Source: an uncultured Prevotella sp.
GTDB lineage: Bacteria; Bacteroidota; Bacteroidia; Bacteroidales; Bacteroidaceae
DNA length: 20,393 bases
Reading direction: 5' to 3'
Assembly: GCA_934183355.1 (NCBI GenBank)
Contig: CAKPST010000043.1
Coordinates: 1-20,393 of the forward strand
Numbering within the stretch: position 1 is the stretch's first letter; the number at the start of each line of letters is the position of its first letter. A program made the position numbers and the translations under genes. A model generated the notes under the pieces. That model did no database searches and had not been told where the DNA came from. It was given only the letters and a program-made list of their open reading frames with translations. This document shows, in pieces, positions 8,046 to 16,415 of this stretch.

Positions 8046-8816
8046 ATGAATCTACTAAGCAAAATCGGAAGTTACGACTTCCTCGTGGAACCATTCCACT
8101 GTGACTTTTCCAACCACATCTTCGTCGGTCATCTGGGCAACCATCTGCTCAACGCTGCCGACTTCCATAGCAACGAGCGTGGCTACGGCATGGACTATCT
8201 CAACACCGTACACAAGACGTGGGTGCTTTCGCGCTTCGTCATGGAAATGAACGAGATGCCCGAAGCCTACGACCGCATCACCGTGGACACGTGGGTGGAG
8301 AATGTGATGAAGTTCTTCACAAGTCGCAATTACGCCATCCGTGGCAAGGACGGCAAGGTGTATGGCTACGGACGAAGCATCTGGGCAATGATAGACACCG
8401 AATCGCGACAGCCCGTAGACATTCTGCAAGAGCGCGACGGACTCATCACTAAATATATAGAGACCGAGAAGGAATGCCCCATCGAGCCGTTCAAGCGTGT
8501 GAAAGTGGCTAAGACAGCAGAGTGTAGCCACAGCGTTCAGACCCACTACAGCGACGTGGACGTAAACGGACACATCAACTCGGTGAAGTACATAGAGCAC
8601 ATTCTCAATATGTGGCCACTCGATTGGTATAAGACCCATCGCCTGCAACGCATAGACATAGCATACACAGCCGAGTCGTATTTCGGCGACACGCTGCACT
8701 TCGCCGTAGAGCAACATTCGGACGAAGAATACGACGTAATGGTGCTAAAATCGCAGAATAATGGCACAGAAATGAAAGAAGTGTGCAGATGCAAACTTTT
8801 ATTTGTAAAAAATTGA
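8046..8816 (+). CDS. Acyl-ACP thioesterase (FatA/TesA-like double hotdog, PF01643 type)
   Basis: This 256-residue protein releases fatty acids from acyl carrier protein. It has two tandem hotdog domains: an N-terminal one with 'HIFVGHLGNHLLNAADFH' and 'GYGMDYLN' then 'TWVLSRFVMEMNEMP' and 'GRSIWAMIDTESRQPVDI', and a C-terminal one with 'HYSDVDVNGHINSVKYIEH'. The Asp-x-Asn-x-His-x-Asn signature places catalytic Asn/His at about residues 174 and 176. I start at the ATG at 8046; an upstream in-frame ATG at 8004 lies within the big hairpin and would add an artefactual 'GGARSGAFFYL' leader. It lies between ilvN and ilvC on the same strand, so it is probably co-transcribed with ilvDBN. I recall this placement in other Bacteroidales; a link to branched-chain acyl groups is only inference. 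Confidence 0.9.
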   Translation: MNLLSKIGSYDFLVEPFHCDFSNHIFVGHLGNHLLNAADFHSNERGYGMDYLNTVHKTWVLSRFVMEMNEMPEAYDRITVDTWVENVMKFFTSRNYAIRGKDGKVYGYGRSIWAMIDTESRQPVDILQERDGLITKYIETEKECPIEPFKRVKVAKTAECSHSVQTHYSDVDVNGHINSVKYIEHILNMWPLDWYKTHRLQRIDIAYTAESYFGDTLHFAVEQHSDEEYDVMVLKSQNNGTEMKEVCRCKLLFVKN

Positions 8817-8824
8817 TAGAAAAG

Positions 8825-8855
8825 TTTGCAAGTTACTTATAATTTATTACCTTTG
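8825..8855 (+). promoter_or_regulatory. Separate perfect promoter for ilvC
   Basis: TTTG at 8825-8828, a 19-nt spacer and TACCTTTG at 8848-8855 match the Bacteroidetes consensus exactly. It begins 9 nt after the thioesterase stop codon. Transcription would start near 8859-8862, leaving a leader of about 105 nt before ilvC. So ilvC can be expressed independently of ilvDBN. Confidence 0.78.
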
Positions 8856-8917
8856 CACTTGTAAAAGAAACAATATAACACCCATAGCCAATATTTGGAA
8901 AAAAACTGAAAACAAGA

Positions 8918-8953
8918 ATGTATAAACCCGCGGTCGTTCGTAGACTGCATTAA
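8918..8953 (+). other. Candidate 11-codon leader ORF before ilvC
   Basis: Inside the ilvC leader an ATG at 8918 opens a short frame, MYKPAVVRRLH, ending in TAA at 8951-8953, 13 nt before the ilvC ATG. It contains adjacent GTC-GTT valine codons, a Leu codon and two Arg codons. The position suits translation-coupled control of ilvC, but no clear terminator/antiterminator pair was seen, and a chance ORF of this length is common. Confidence 0.3.
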
Positions 8954-8966
8954 AAACAATTTGAAT

Positions 8967-10016
8967 ATGGCACAAATGAATTTCGGTGGCGTTGTAGAGA
9001 CAGTCGTCACCAGCAAAGAGTTTTCATTGGAAAAAGCACGTGAAGTTCTGAAAAACGAAACGATTGCCATTTTGGGATACGGTATTCAGGGTCCTGGTCA
9101 GGCAGGTAACTTACGCGACAATGGTTTCAACGTCATCGTAGGTCAGCGTCCAGGCAAGACATACGACAAGGCTGTAGCCGATGGTTGGGTTCCGGGCAAG
9201 ACGCTCTTCTCTATCGAGGAGGCTGCCGAGAAGGGCACTATCATCTGCATGCTTCTCTCTGACGCGGGTCAGATTGCTGCATGGCCAAAAATCAAGCCAT
9301 ATCTCACACCGGGCAAGACGCTCTACTATTCACACGGTTTTGCCATTAACTGGAACGATCGCACAGGTGTGGTTCCTCCTGCTGACGTTGATGTCATCAT
9401 GGTGGCTCCTAAGGGTTCGGGCACATCACTCCGCACAATGTTCCTTGAGGGTCGCGGTTTGAACTGCTCATACGCTGTTTATCAGGATCATTCGGGCAAG
9501 GCTGAGGAAAAGACCATCGCCTTCGGTATCGGTATCGGTGCTGGCTACCTGTTCAAGACTACATTCCAGCGCGAGGCTACATCCGACCTCACAGGCGAGC
9601 GTGGCTCATTGATGGGTGCTATTGAGGGCTTGTTGGAGGCTCAGTATGAGGTGCTCCGCGAGCATGGTCACTCTCCTTCAGAGGCTTTCAACGAGACTGT
9701 CGAGGAGCTTACTCAGAGTCTTATGCCTCTCTTCGCTGCCAAGGGTATGGACTGGATGTATGCCAACTGCTCTACAACAGCACAGCGTGGCGCATTGGAC
9801 TGGGCTCCACGTTTCCGCGAGGCTATCAAGCCGGTTATGGAGTGGCTCTACCTCTCTGTTAAGACTGGCAACGAGGCTCAGATTTCTATCGACTCCAACT
9901 CTAAGCCCGACTATCGCGAGAAGCTCAATGCCGAGCTTAAGGCTATGCACGATATGGAGATGTGGCGTGCTGCCGAGACTGTTCGCCAGCTCCGTCCTGA
10001 GAACGAGGCTAAGTAA
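8967..10016 (+). CDS. ilvC: Ketol-acid reductoisomerase (NADP+), class I
   Basis: This 349-residue enzyme isomerises and reduces acetolactate/acetohydroxybutyrate to the dihydroxy acids used by IlvD. The N-terminal Rossmann domain has 'LGYGIQGPGQAGNLRDNG' at about 36-53 and the NADPH phosphate-binding 'GQRPGK' loop. The knotted C-terminal domain has 'SDLTGERGSLMGAIEGLL' (metal-binding Asp and Glu), 'NETVEELTQSL' and 'CSTTAQRGALDW'. 'APKGSGTSLR' and 'YYSHGFAINW' are active-site loops. ATG at 8967 gives the usual MAQMNFGGVV start; a TTG at 8961 would add two residues. Length matches the Bacteroidetes short form. It has its own promoter and a strong terminator follows. Confidence 0.97.
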   Translation: MAQMNFGGVVETVVTSKEFSLEKAREVLKNETIAILGYGIQGPGQAGNLRDNGFNVIVGQRPGKTYDKAVADGWVPGKTLFSIEEAAEKGTIICMLLSDAGQIAAWPKIKPYLTPGKTLYYSHGFAINWNDRTGVVPPADVDVIMVAPKGSGTSLRTMFLEGRGLNCSYAVYQDHSGKAEEKTIAFGIGIGAGYLFKTTFQREATSDLTGERGSLMGAIEGLLEAQYEVLREHGHSPSEAFNETVEELTQSLMPLFAAKGMDWMYANCSTTAQRGALDWAPRFREAIKPVMEWLYLSVKTGNEAQISIDSNSKPDYREKLNAELKAMHDMEMWRAAETVRQLRPENEAK

Positions 10017-10156
10017 TAAGCCTCAGTCTACTTGGGTAAATAAATAAGACAACAAGGCAATAGAAAAACTAAATATAGCTTAGGATAACAAAACAATGAA
10101 ATAGAAGTAAAGCTAAATAATAAGTTTTGAAATTCTTTATATTAGTAATTGAAAAG

Positions 10157-10186
10157 GGCGGAAGAACCAGTGATGGTTCTTCCGCC
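10157..10186. terminator. Bidirectional intrinsic terminator between ilvC and the S41 protease
   Basis: A perfect 13-bp stem (10157-10169 with 10174-10186) with a GTGA loop is followed on the plus strand by TTGCCTTTTT and preceded by GAAAAG, which gives a short U-run on the minus strand. It lies between two convergent genes and can serve both. The remaining sequence from 10017 to 10156 is A/T-rich and I see nothing else in it. Confidence 0.88.
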
Positions 10187-10224
10187 TTGCCTTTTTCTGT
10201 TTGTTCTTGTAAGCTTTGCTTTGC

Positions 10225-13200
10225 TTATTTGTTCTTGTCTGCTTCTTTCAGCATTTCCTCTACAGCCTTCTTCAGCTGGCGGTCGTTGCCCGAGATATAA
10301 TCCTCTGGTGTGTTGTAGACCACGATGTCGGGATTGAGCTGAGTGTTCTCGCCGTATATGCCGTCGAGAGTTCGGCAGCCCACTTGCGGAATGCCATACA
10401 CCATGTTCTTGTCAATCATATTCTCCCACCACACGGCAGTCATCGTTCCAGCCACAGGCGCACCGATGAGCTTGCCAATGCCGAGTGTCTTGTAGACCAT
10501 TGGGAATCCGTGTCCGTTGCTGTAGTCGTCCTCGCAGATGAGCACACACGATGGTTTGGTCCACTTGTTGAATGGGTCTCTGCCCATGTATTTCTCTCTC
10601 GGCACAAAGTGCTGATACTCCTTGCCATTGAGCAGCGTGCAGAGGTCGTCGTGCAGCCATCCACCTCCGTTGTGTCGTTCGTCCACAATCACCGCTTCGC
10701 GGTTGCGATTGCGTTCGCTCAGCAGTTCGCTGTATACGTCGCGGAAGCTCTTGCTGTCCATAGCCTTCACATGCACATAGGCGAGTCTGCCACCCGAGAG
10801 GCTGTCCACCAACTGGCGGTTGCGCTCCACCCATCGCTTGTATAGCAGGTCGTTCTGTGCTCCCTTCGAGATGCCTTTCACCACCACGTCGTGCGTCTTG
10901 CCGCCCTTGGCGTTGCTCACGGTGAGACGTATTGGTTTGCCAATCTTGCCGTCGAGCAGAGGGAAGTAGTCCATGCCAGCCGTGATGTCCACGCCGTCTA
11001 TTTTCTGAATGATGCTGCCCGGCTTGATGTCGGTGTTCTTCACCGCGCATGGTCCGTTCTTCACCACCTCCTTCACCTTCAGTCCGTCGCCCGTGTGGCT
11101 CTCGTCGTAGAAGAGTCCGAGAGTGGCAGTCTGTAGCGAAGCCCACGAGCCGCTATATCTTGCTCCGGTGTGCGAAGCGTTCAGCTCGCCGAGCATCTCG
11201 CTCAGCATCTCCTGGAAGTCGTAGTTGTTGTTGATGAATGGCAAGAATCGCTCGTAGGTCTTGCGATAGCCGTCCCAGTCCACTCCGTGCAGACTGCTGA
11301 CATAGAACTTGTCCTTAATCTGTCTGTACACATGGTCGAACATATATGCACGCTCGTCGTAGGGACGATAGTTGAACGTAGCCTCAAAGTCGACATTCTT
11401 CATAGAGCGAGCCGCCACGTCCAGCTTCTTGATGTTGCCTCCGCTTGTGAAGTACAGATTCTTGTAGTCCTTGTCAAATGCCATTGAGCCACCGCCCACA
11501 TTCTTGCTCACTATCTCTGTGCGGTCGTCCAGCAAGTTGTGTCGCCACAGGTCGTAGCCGCCCTCAAACGCCGCCTTGTAGTAGAGGTTTTCGCCGTCCT
11601 TGTCAAGGATAATATCGCCGAGGTTAGACGAGTTCACCGTCAGCCTAATCACACGGTCGCGGCAGTTGTCGAGGTCGAGCTTCAGAGGCTCCACTTCAGC
11701 AGGTTCGGGAGTGGCGTTGTTCTTCTTCTCCTCCTCCTTTTTCTTCTCTTGTTTCTCCTCTTCCTTCTTCTCCTTCTTCGTCATATTCTCCTTGGCAAGC
11801 TGTCGTTCCTCTTTTGTCATCTGAAACTTCTCCATAGCGTCCAAGTCGAAGAACATGATGTAGGCGTCGTACTCGGCACCCCAGCTGCCATGACTGCGAT
11901 AGCCAGCCCGGTCGCTACTGAACAGCATCGCCTTGCCATCCAACACCCATCGAGCGTTGTTGTCGCTATATCCGCTGTTGGTCAGGTTGTGAATCTTGCC
12001 GTTGCCCGAAGCGTCCACCAATGCGATGTCGGTGCTGTTCCATCCGCCATTGCCCATGTACGAAGCCAGCAGCCACTTGCTGTCAGGGCTCCACACATAT
12101 TCGATGTCGCCGTCGCTATACGAGAATACGTTTTTGCCGTCCATCACCGTGCGCACCTTGCCACTCTTCACGTTCACTACGCGCAGCGCACTACGATTCT
12201 CCCAGAAAGCTATCTCCTTGCCATCGGGGCTGTATTGTGGACACATCGAAGTGCTGTCCGACTGGGTGAGGCGTTGCTCCACAAGTTCTGTGGCGTAGGC
12301 AAACTGTTTCTCGTCCTTGTTCTTGATTGACGTGGTGTAGATTTGCCACAGTCCACCTCTCTCAGAGTCGTATGTGATGGTGCGTCCGTCGGGTGCGAAG
12401 TCCACGTTGCGCTCCTGCTCAGGCGTGTCCGTAATCTGCTTGGTTGTGCGATATTCGATGTTGGTCACATACACGTCGCCATGCAGCACAAAGGCTATCT
12501 CCTTGCCGTTGGGCGAGAGCTTGATGCCGCCAGCTCCCGAGCGCTGTATCTGTCTGATGAGATGTTTGCCCTCGTTGTCAGCCGCAATGCTGATGTTGAG
12601 CTTCTTGGGCTGTTCGCCCTCGCGCACGGTGTATATTTCGCCGTCGTAGCCATAGCACAGAGTGCCGTTGTTGGCAGCCGAGAGAAATCTCACGGGATTC
12701 TTCACATGTCGAGTTATCTGAGTGTCCTTGCCATTGGGCGTGCGTCGATAGATGTTGAATGTGCCGTCCTGCTCGCTCAGATAGTAGAACGACTTGCCAT
12801 CGGCAGCCCACAGCGGGTCGCGGTTTTCGCCGTCGAATGTTGTCATCTGCTTATATTCGTTGCCCTTCTTCAGCCAGATGTCGCGAGTGATAGGCGAGCG
12901 ATGATGTTTGCGCCACGGGTCTTCATATCCCTTGTTGTTCATGTAGATCACGTCGCCCTGAGCATTGATGTCCAGCGCGTCCATCGTTATCTCGGAGAAC
13001 AGTTGTGGTCGGCCGCCCTCTATGCCCACGGTGTATATCTGTGGAAACGAACCGCTGAATATGATGCTCTCTGTAGAAGGCATCACGTCGGCCCTGAACA
13101 TCACCGTCTTGTTGTCGAGCCATCGCATAGGTTGCTCGCTGCCGCTGTTGGTGGTGAGTCGGTGTGGCACACCTCCGTCGGCATCCATCACCCACACGTC

Positions 13201-13467
13201 CATGCTGCCCTCGCGGTTGGACACGAAAGCTATGTGTCGGCCGTCAGGACTCCACACGGGGTGCGAGTCGAAAGCCTCGTTGGATGTGATTTGCTTGGCT
13301 GTGCCGCCATTGGCAGATACTGTGAAGATGTCGCCGCAATAGGCAAAAGCCACTGTCTTGCCATCGGGCGAAATAGCAGAATGGCGCAGCCATAGCGGAT
13401 TGTCTTCCGCCATAGCTGCGATGCTGCATGATGTGAGGAGAGTTGCAAATAATAGTCGTCTCATCAT
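10225..13467 (-). CDS. Secreted tricorn-like S41 family peptidase with beta-propeller and PDZ domains
   Basis: This 1080-residue protein starts with an exported-type signal (MMRRLLFATLL...AAMA, mature end probably EDNPLW); 'LTSC' at 11-14 could alternatively be a lipobox. Residues about 25-530 contain WD40/TolB-like propeller repeats ('SPDGKTVAF', 'WSPDGRHIAF', 'APDGRTITY', 'SPDGKEIAFW'). A Lys/Glu-rich stretch at about 545-585 separates these from further blades. A PDZ domain lies at about 790-865 ('IKPGSIIQKIDGVDI'). By ungapped comparison with tricorn and CtpA, the catalytic set is Ser765-His766 ('NASHTGAR'), nucleophile Ser983 ('DDYSNGHGF') and Glu1040 ('GEN'), so it should be active. It probably trims peptides in the periplasm. 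It is monocistronic or the distal gene of a minus-strand cluster, 133 nt after the DUF5675-like gene. Confidence 0.92.
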   Translation of the reverse strand: MMRRLLFATLLTSCSIAAMAEDNPLWLRHSAISPDGKTVAFAYCGDIFTVSANGGTAKQITSNEAFDSHPVWSPDGRHIAFVSNREGSMDVWVMDADGGVPHRLTTNSGSEQPMRWLDNKTVMFRADVMPSTESIIFSGSFPQIYTVGIEGGRPQLFSEITMDALDINAQGDVIYMNNKGYEDPWRKHHRSPITRDIWLKKGNEYKQMTTFDGENRDPLWAADGKSFYYLSEQDGTFNIYRRTPNGKDTQITRHVKNPVRFLSAANNGTLCYGYDGEIYTVREGEQPKKLNISIAADNEGKHLIRQIQRSGAGGIKLSPNGKEIAFVLHGDVYVTNIEYRTTKQITDTPEQERNVDFAPDGRTITYDSERGGLWQIYTTSIKNKDEKQFAYATELVEQRLTQSDSTSMCPQYSPDGKEIAFWENRSALRVVNVKSGKVRTVMDGKNVFSYSDGDIEYVWSPDSKWLLASYMGNGGWNSTDIALVDASGNGKIHNLTNSGYSDNNARWVLDGKAMLFSSDRAGYRSHGSWGAEYDAYIMFFDLDAMEKFQMTKEERQLAKENMTKKEKKEEEKQEKKKEEEKKNNATPEPAEVEPLKLDLDNCRDRVIRLTVNSSNLGDIILDKDGENLYYKAAFEGGYDLWRHNLLDDRTEIVSKNVGGGSMAFDKDYKNLYFTSGGNIKKLDVAARSMKNVDFEATFNYRPYDERAYMFDHVYRQIKDKFYVSSLHGVDWDGYRKTYERFLPFINNNYDFQEMLSEMLGELNASHTGARYSGSWASLQTATLGLFYDESHTGDGLKVKEVVKNGPCAVKNTDIKPGSIIQKIDGVDITAGMDYFPLLDGKIGKPIRLTVSNAKGGKTHDVVVKGISKGAQNDLLYKRWVERNRQLVDSLSGGRLAYVHVKAMDSKSFRDVYSELLSERNRNREAVIVDERHNGGGWLHDDLCTLLNGKEYQHFVPREKYMGRDPFNKWTKPSCVLICEDDYSNGHGFPMVYKTLGIGKLIGAPVAGTMTAVWWENMIDKNMVYGIPQVGCRTLDGIYGENTQLNPDIVVYNTPEDYISGNDRQLKKAVEEMLKEADKNK

Positions 13468-13542
13468 TTTTTATTGTTTATTGGTTTATTGGTTAAGTGA
13501 GTGCTTTATTCATGTTTCTGATATAAGAATCCAAATGCTATG

Positions 13543-13550
13543 CAAACTTA
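13543..13550 (-). promoter_or_regulatory. Candidate -7 element for the S41 peptidase
   Basis: The minus strand reads TAAGTTTG, matching TAnnTTTG, 75 nt upstream of the ATG. A TTTG occurs upstream, but with a 23-nt spacer, longer than the usual 19-21, so the assignment is tentative. The leader also holds a tandem octamer (TTTATTGG twice on the plus strand, 13477-13492) just before the start. Confidence 0.4.
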
Positions 13551-13600
13551 CACAAAAAAGTTGAATCTAACATCAAATCATAACAGAAATATCCACCCCC

Positions 13601-14044
13601 TCACTCAATCTCTATCCACACTCCCTCGCCCTCCTTTCTCTTGGCAATCATGTCCATGATGCGTTTCTCCCATATTCGTGAGTTCACCACCATTCCCTTC
13701 TTCCTATTTTCGCCTGGCAGAATACATCCTTCGGTGTCCTCGGCTGTGTTGCCAGCGTGTATGCGTATGCCCTTAAACTGTGGCACGCCCACCACCAGCG
13801 GCATCCATCGTTTGAATCTGGGCGAGTAGGTGACGGCGAGGGGATATCTCCCCTCTGGTATTGCCGTCTTGCCCATTATCTTGTGTGCTCCATTCCTTAG
13901 GTCGCGCCATTGTGGTTCGAGCGTGTCGCAGATGTAGGTCTCTCTCGTTCCACCCAGATATTCGTCGTCCACATGCTCCACGTTGTAGAGTCTTCCTATG
14001 GTGTAGCCCCTTTGTCGGGCTATGCGTTTTAGTTTCAGTTCCAT
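13601..14044 (-). CDS. DUF5675-like family protein
   Basis: This 147-residue protein resembles the DUF5675 family found in phages, integrative elements and Bacteroidetes accessory loci. Visible marks are 'YTIGRLYNVEHVDDEYLGG', 'ICDTLEPQWRDL', 'GKTAIPEGRYPL', 'TYSPRFKRWMPLV' and 'GIRIHAGNTAEDTEGCIL'. The His...Asp-x-x-Gly-Cys arrangement looks like the His/Cys active-site layout of L,D-transpeptidase-like (YkuD) folds, so a cell-wall or peptide-processing role is possible; that is inference. I start at the ATG at 14044. Upstream in-frame codons to 14131 overlap the end of the preceding gene and encode low-complexity Ile/Thr sequence. It follows the primase-like gene after 28 nt and is probably in the same operon. 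Confidence 0.8.
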   Translation of the reverse strand: MELKLKRIARQRGYTIGRLYNVEHVDDEYLGGTRETYICDTLEPQWRDLRNGAHKIMGKTAIPEGRYPLAVTYSPRFKRWMPLVVGVPQFKGIRIHAGNTAEDTEGCILPGENRKKGMVVNSRIWEKRIMDMIAKRKEGEGVWIEIE

Positions 14045-14072
14045 AATTCCGTAAATATATGTATTCTTTTTC

Positions 14073-16382
14073 TTATCGTTTAGGCTTAGCCACCTTGCGA
14101 TAAATCTTACTGTTATTGTTATCGTTATCACTCGTGCGTTCTGTGTCCACTCTCACCACATATCCGCGATACACCCATTGGTTGAGTGCGCACTTCACGG
14201 CACGTGCATTGTCGGTGTCAAATCCCTCAGCCTGGCGCACTTTGATGTAGTCGGCAGCCGTGAACTCTTCGGGCAGCAACGCCAGCAGATTTTTGGGTCC
14301 CTTGGGAGCTGTGCGCAGACGTTGCGACGTGTCGTTGTCGGTGTCGTAAATCATCTGTCCAAACAGTCGTAGCTTGCACCATAAGTCGTAGCGCAGACTC
14401 CATCTGGCAAAGTCCTCTATCGCCTTCTCCCATTTGCATCCGTTAGCCACATACAGCACACAAGCCTTGAGCCATGCTATCACCGTGGCACGAAACGACA
14501 GATTCTCGAACACATAGTTCTGTGACAATCGGGCAAACTCGGCGTTCTCCTCCACCAAGCTCTTTGCCAGCTTCGTAGCTTGCGGACAATCCGTCATTCC
14601 GCGAGCCGCCGTCAGTTGCTCGATGTATGGGCGCAGAGCCTCGTCAAACGCCGCGTCGTATGTGCCATACACGGGGATGGGCGAACCGCATGGTCGGCGC
14701 TCGATGGTGGCAAACGATATGCGCGACACCGGACCATCGGTCACTACATGCCTAAAATAGTCGCGGCATTTCTTGGGCGTACACGATGCGTTCCAGTTGA
14801 AGCGCACCTTCACCGTCTCCGTCACGCTCTGTGCTCCCACACGGTCTTGTCCATACTGTCCCAGGTCGAACGCCAGCTCCATGATGCGAAAGTGCTGATT
14901 GGTGCGTCCCTTGAGAGCGTCAAATAGGTTCAGCTCATTGATTTTGGCATACAGGAAGTGGTCCTCAGCCTCCTTCATGCGCATCACAAATGCGGGGTTG
15001 GTCATGTCGATGTTCACCTCCTGAATTACCAGTCCGTCGGGTCGTTCGCGTTTGTCCTTGTTGGCTCCCTTGCGGTTGCACTCGTCCTTCCATTCGCGCT
15101 CACGTTCGCGTTGCTCCACGTCGCGTCGTCTGATGTCAGCCATGATGCGATTGATGGGTTGAGTGATGCACTCCTTGCCCGAACCCGTCGGAGCGCATAG
15201 TATAGACATCAGCGTAGCCTCGTGCTCCACATTGTCGATGTAGCGAAATCGCACGCCACAGAGATGCGTGGCAAGCGGTGGAAACACAGCCTGTGCCACA
15301 GCAGGGCGATAGATGTCAGGCGTCTTCGAAGTCAGCAGTTTGATGAGAGCTGGCAGTCGGTGAGGCAACCTGTGTACGTGATAGAAATACGAGTCAGGAT
15401 TCTCCGTGTCGCCGAAAGCGTCGTCCTCAAATCCTCCCGTTGCATCAGCCGTCGCCTCAGCCATGCCCACCTCCGTCTCGGCAATCTTCAGCGCCCTGCG
15501 CACAATGTCGGGCATACGTGGCGCCTGCTTGCGCTGGCATGCGCTGTCCACGGTGGCATAGGCACGAGCCTTGTCCTCGCCAAAGGTCGGGATAATGCTC
15601 TTTATCCATCTGGCATCATCGTCGCACAGATATCTCAGATAGCACGCCAGTGAGAAGATGAACGAGTTGCGTGAGCCATGTTCGGGAGCGCCACCCAGCA
15701 GCGTCGTCAGCTTGTCCACAATAATGGGGTAGGGCAATCCACGATAAGAGTCGGGATAGTGGCGCGGCTGCCTGTCCTGCCTCATTTCCGTCCTTGTGTC
15801 CTGCGTCCTTGCCTCGTCAGCCTTTGCATCGCCCAGCCTCCTTGGTTCGTCTGCCTTGCCAATCTCAAAGAGTCTATCGTCCAAATACAGCAGTTCGTTC
15901 TCGTCGGCAGTAGTGGTGAAGAACACTCGTGTGATGTCCTTCGCCCCTCTGTCATACTCCACACCCAGCACCTCAGACGCCCACATCAGGTTTTGCTCCT
16001 GCGTCATCTCGCATCGTCTGTCAAACACCACGTGCAGACCCTCGCCGCGAGCCGATCGTTCGAGCATCAACAGCCCAATCTCCTGCCTCTTCTCCATCAC
16101 CGTCTTCACCACCTCGTCGAGTCTTTCGCCCTGAATATGGTCGATGTCCATCCCCACGCTTGTCGACAATCGTGTAGAGCGAGCCAGCGACCCATCGTCA
16201 TTAGGCAGACACGAATAGTTCATCTGTATCAGTCGTCGTTTAGCCTCGCCATTGCCCTCGCGCACCAATCGCAGCGTCTGCCGCTGAGAGTCCGAATTGC
16301 GCAGAGCGATATATTGTTCGCGCGACTCCACCGCCTGCATCTGCTTATGTCCGTCGCGCATGATAATAAGAAAACAACTCAT
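14073..16382 (-). CDS. Primase/helicase-like protein with BT4734/VirE-type N-terminus
   Basis: This 769-residue protein begins with a domain resembling PF08800 (BT4734-like, 'VirE N-terminal'). That domain has archaeo-eukaryotic primase features: 'GMDIDH' with Asp79-x-Asp81 and 'SARGEGLHVVF' with His117. Residues about 210-310 ('GSRNSFIFSLACYLRYL') look like a primase C-terminal linker domain. From about 340 a DUF3987-like ATPase region carries a P-loop 'CAPTGSGKE' at about 395-403. The usual first Gly is Cys and the Ser/Thr after Lys is Glu, so ATP binding may be altered. Charged linkers (Arg/Glu/Lys) lie near 180-200 and 415-440. The family is typical of Bacteroidales mobile or capsule-adjacent loci. 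The last residues, Asp/Asn-rich, are encoded by a repeated hexamer tract. Priming or replication activity is inferred, not shown. Confidence 0.75.
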   Translation of the reverse strand: MSCFLIIMRDGHKQMQAVESREQYIALRNSDSQRQTLRLVREGNGEAKRRLIQMNYSCLPNDDGSLARSTRLSTSVGMDIDHIQGERLDEVVKTVMEKRQEIGLLMLERSARGEGLHVVFDRRCEMTQEQNLMWASEVLGVEYDRGAKDITRVFFTTTADENELLYLDDRLFEIGKADEPRRLGDAKADEARTQDTRTEMRQDRQPRHYPDSYRGLPYPIIVDKLTTLLGGAPEHGSRNSFIFSLACYLRYLCDDDARWIKSIIPTFGEDKARAYATVDSACQRKQAPRMPDIVRRALKIAETEVGMAEATADATGGFEDDAFGDTENPDSYFYHVHRLPHRLPALIKLLTSKTPDIYRPAVAQAVFPPLATHLCGVRFRYIDNVEHEATLMSILCAPTGSGKECITQPINRIMADIRRRDVEQREREREWKDECNRKGANKDKRERPDGLVIQEVNIDMTNPAFVMRMKEAEDHFLYAKINELNLFDALKGRTNQHFRIMELAFDLGQYGQDRVGAQSVTETVKVRFNWNASCTPKKCRDYFRHVVTDGPVSRISFATIERRPCGSPIPVYGTYDAAFDEALRPYIEQLTAARGMTDCPQATKLAKSLVEENAEFARLSQNYVFENLSFRATVIAWLKACVLYVANGCKWEKAIEDFARWSLRYDLWCKLRLFGQMIYDTDNDTSQRLRTAPKGPKNLLALLPEEFTAADYIKVRQAEGFDTDNARAVKCALNQWVYRGYVVRVDTERTSDNDNNNSKIYRKVAKPKR
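14109..14130. repeat. 22-bp exact repeat, copy 2
   Basis: Identical to 1149-1170. Here it lies near the 3' end of the primase-like gene and encodes an Asp-Asn-Asp-Asn-Asn-Asn-Ser stretch on the minus strand, close to the C-terminal basic tail. Confidence 0.8.
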
Positions 16383-16415
16383 AATTTTTGCTATTCCTCC
16401 TTTTCTTTCATCTCC

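Noticed and set aside
12343..13395. 350-codon plus-strand frame opposite the S41 peptidase
   Set aside because: Antisense shadow of a well-supported protease gene; Val/His-rich with no motif.
14045..14131. Upstream extension of the DUF5675-like protein
   Set aside because: Overlaps the 3' end of the primase-like gene and encodes a low-complexity Ile/Thr stretch produced by the hexamer repeat.
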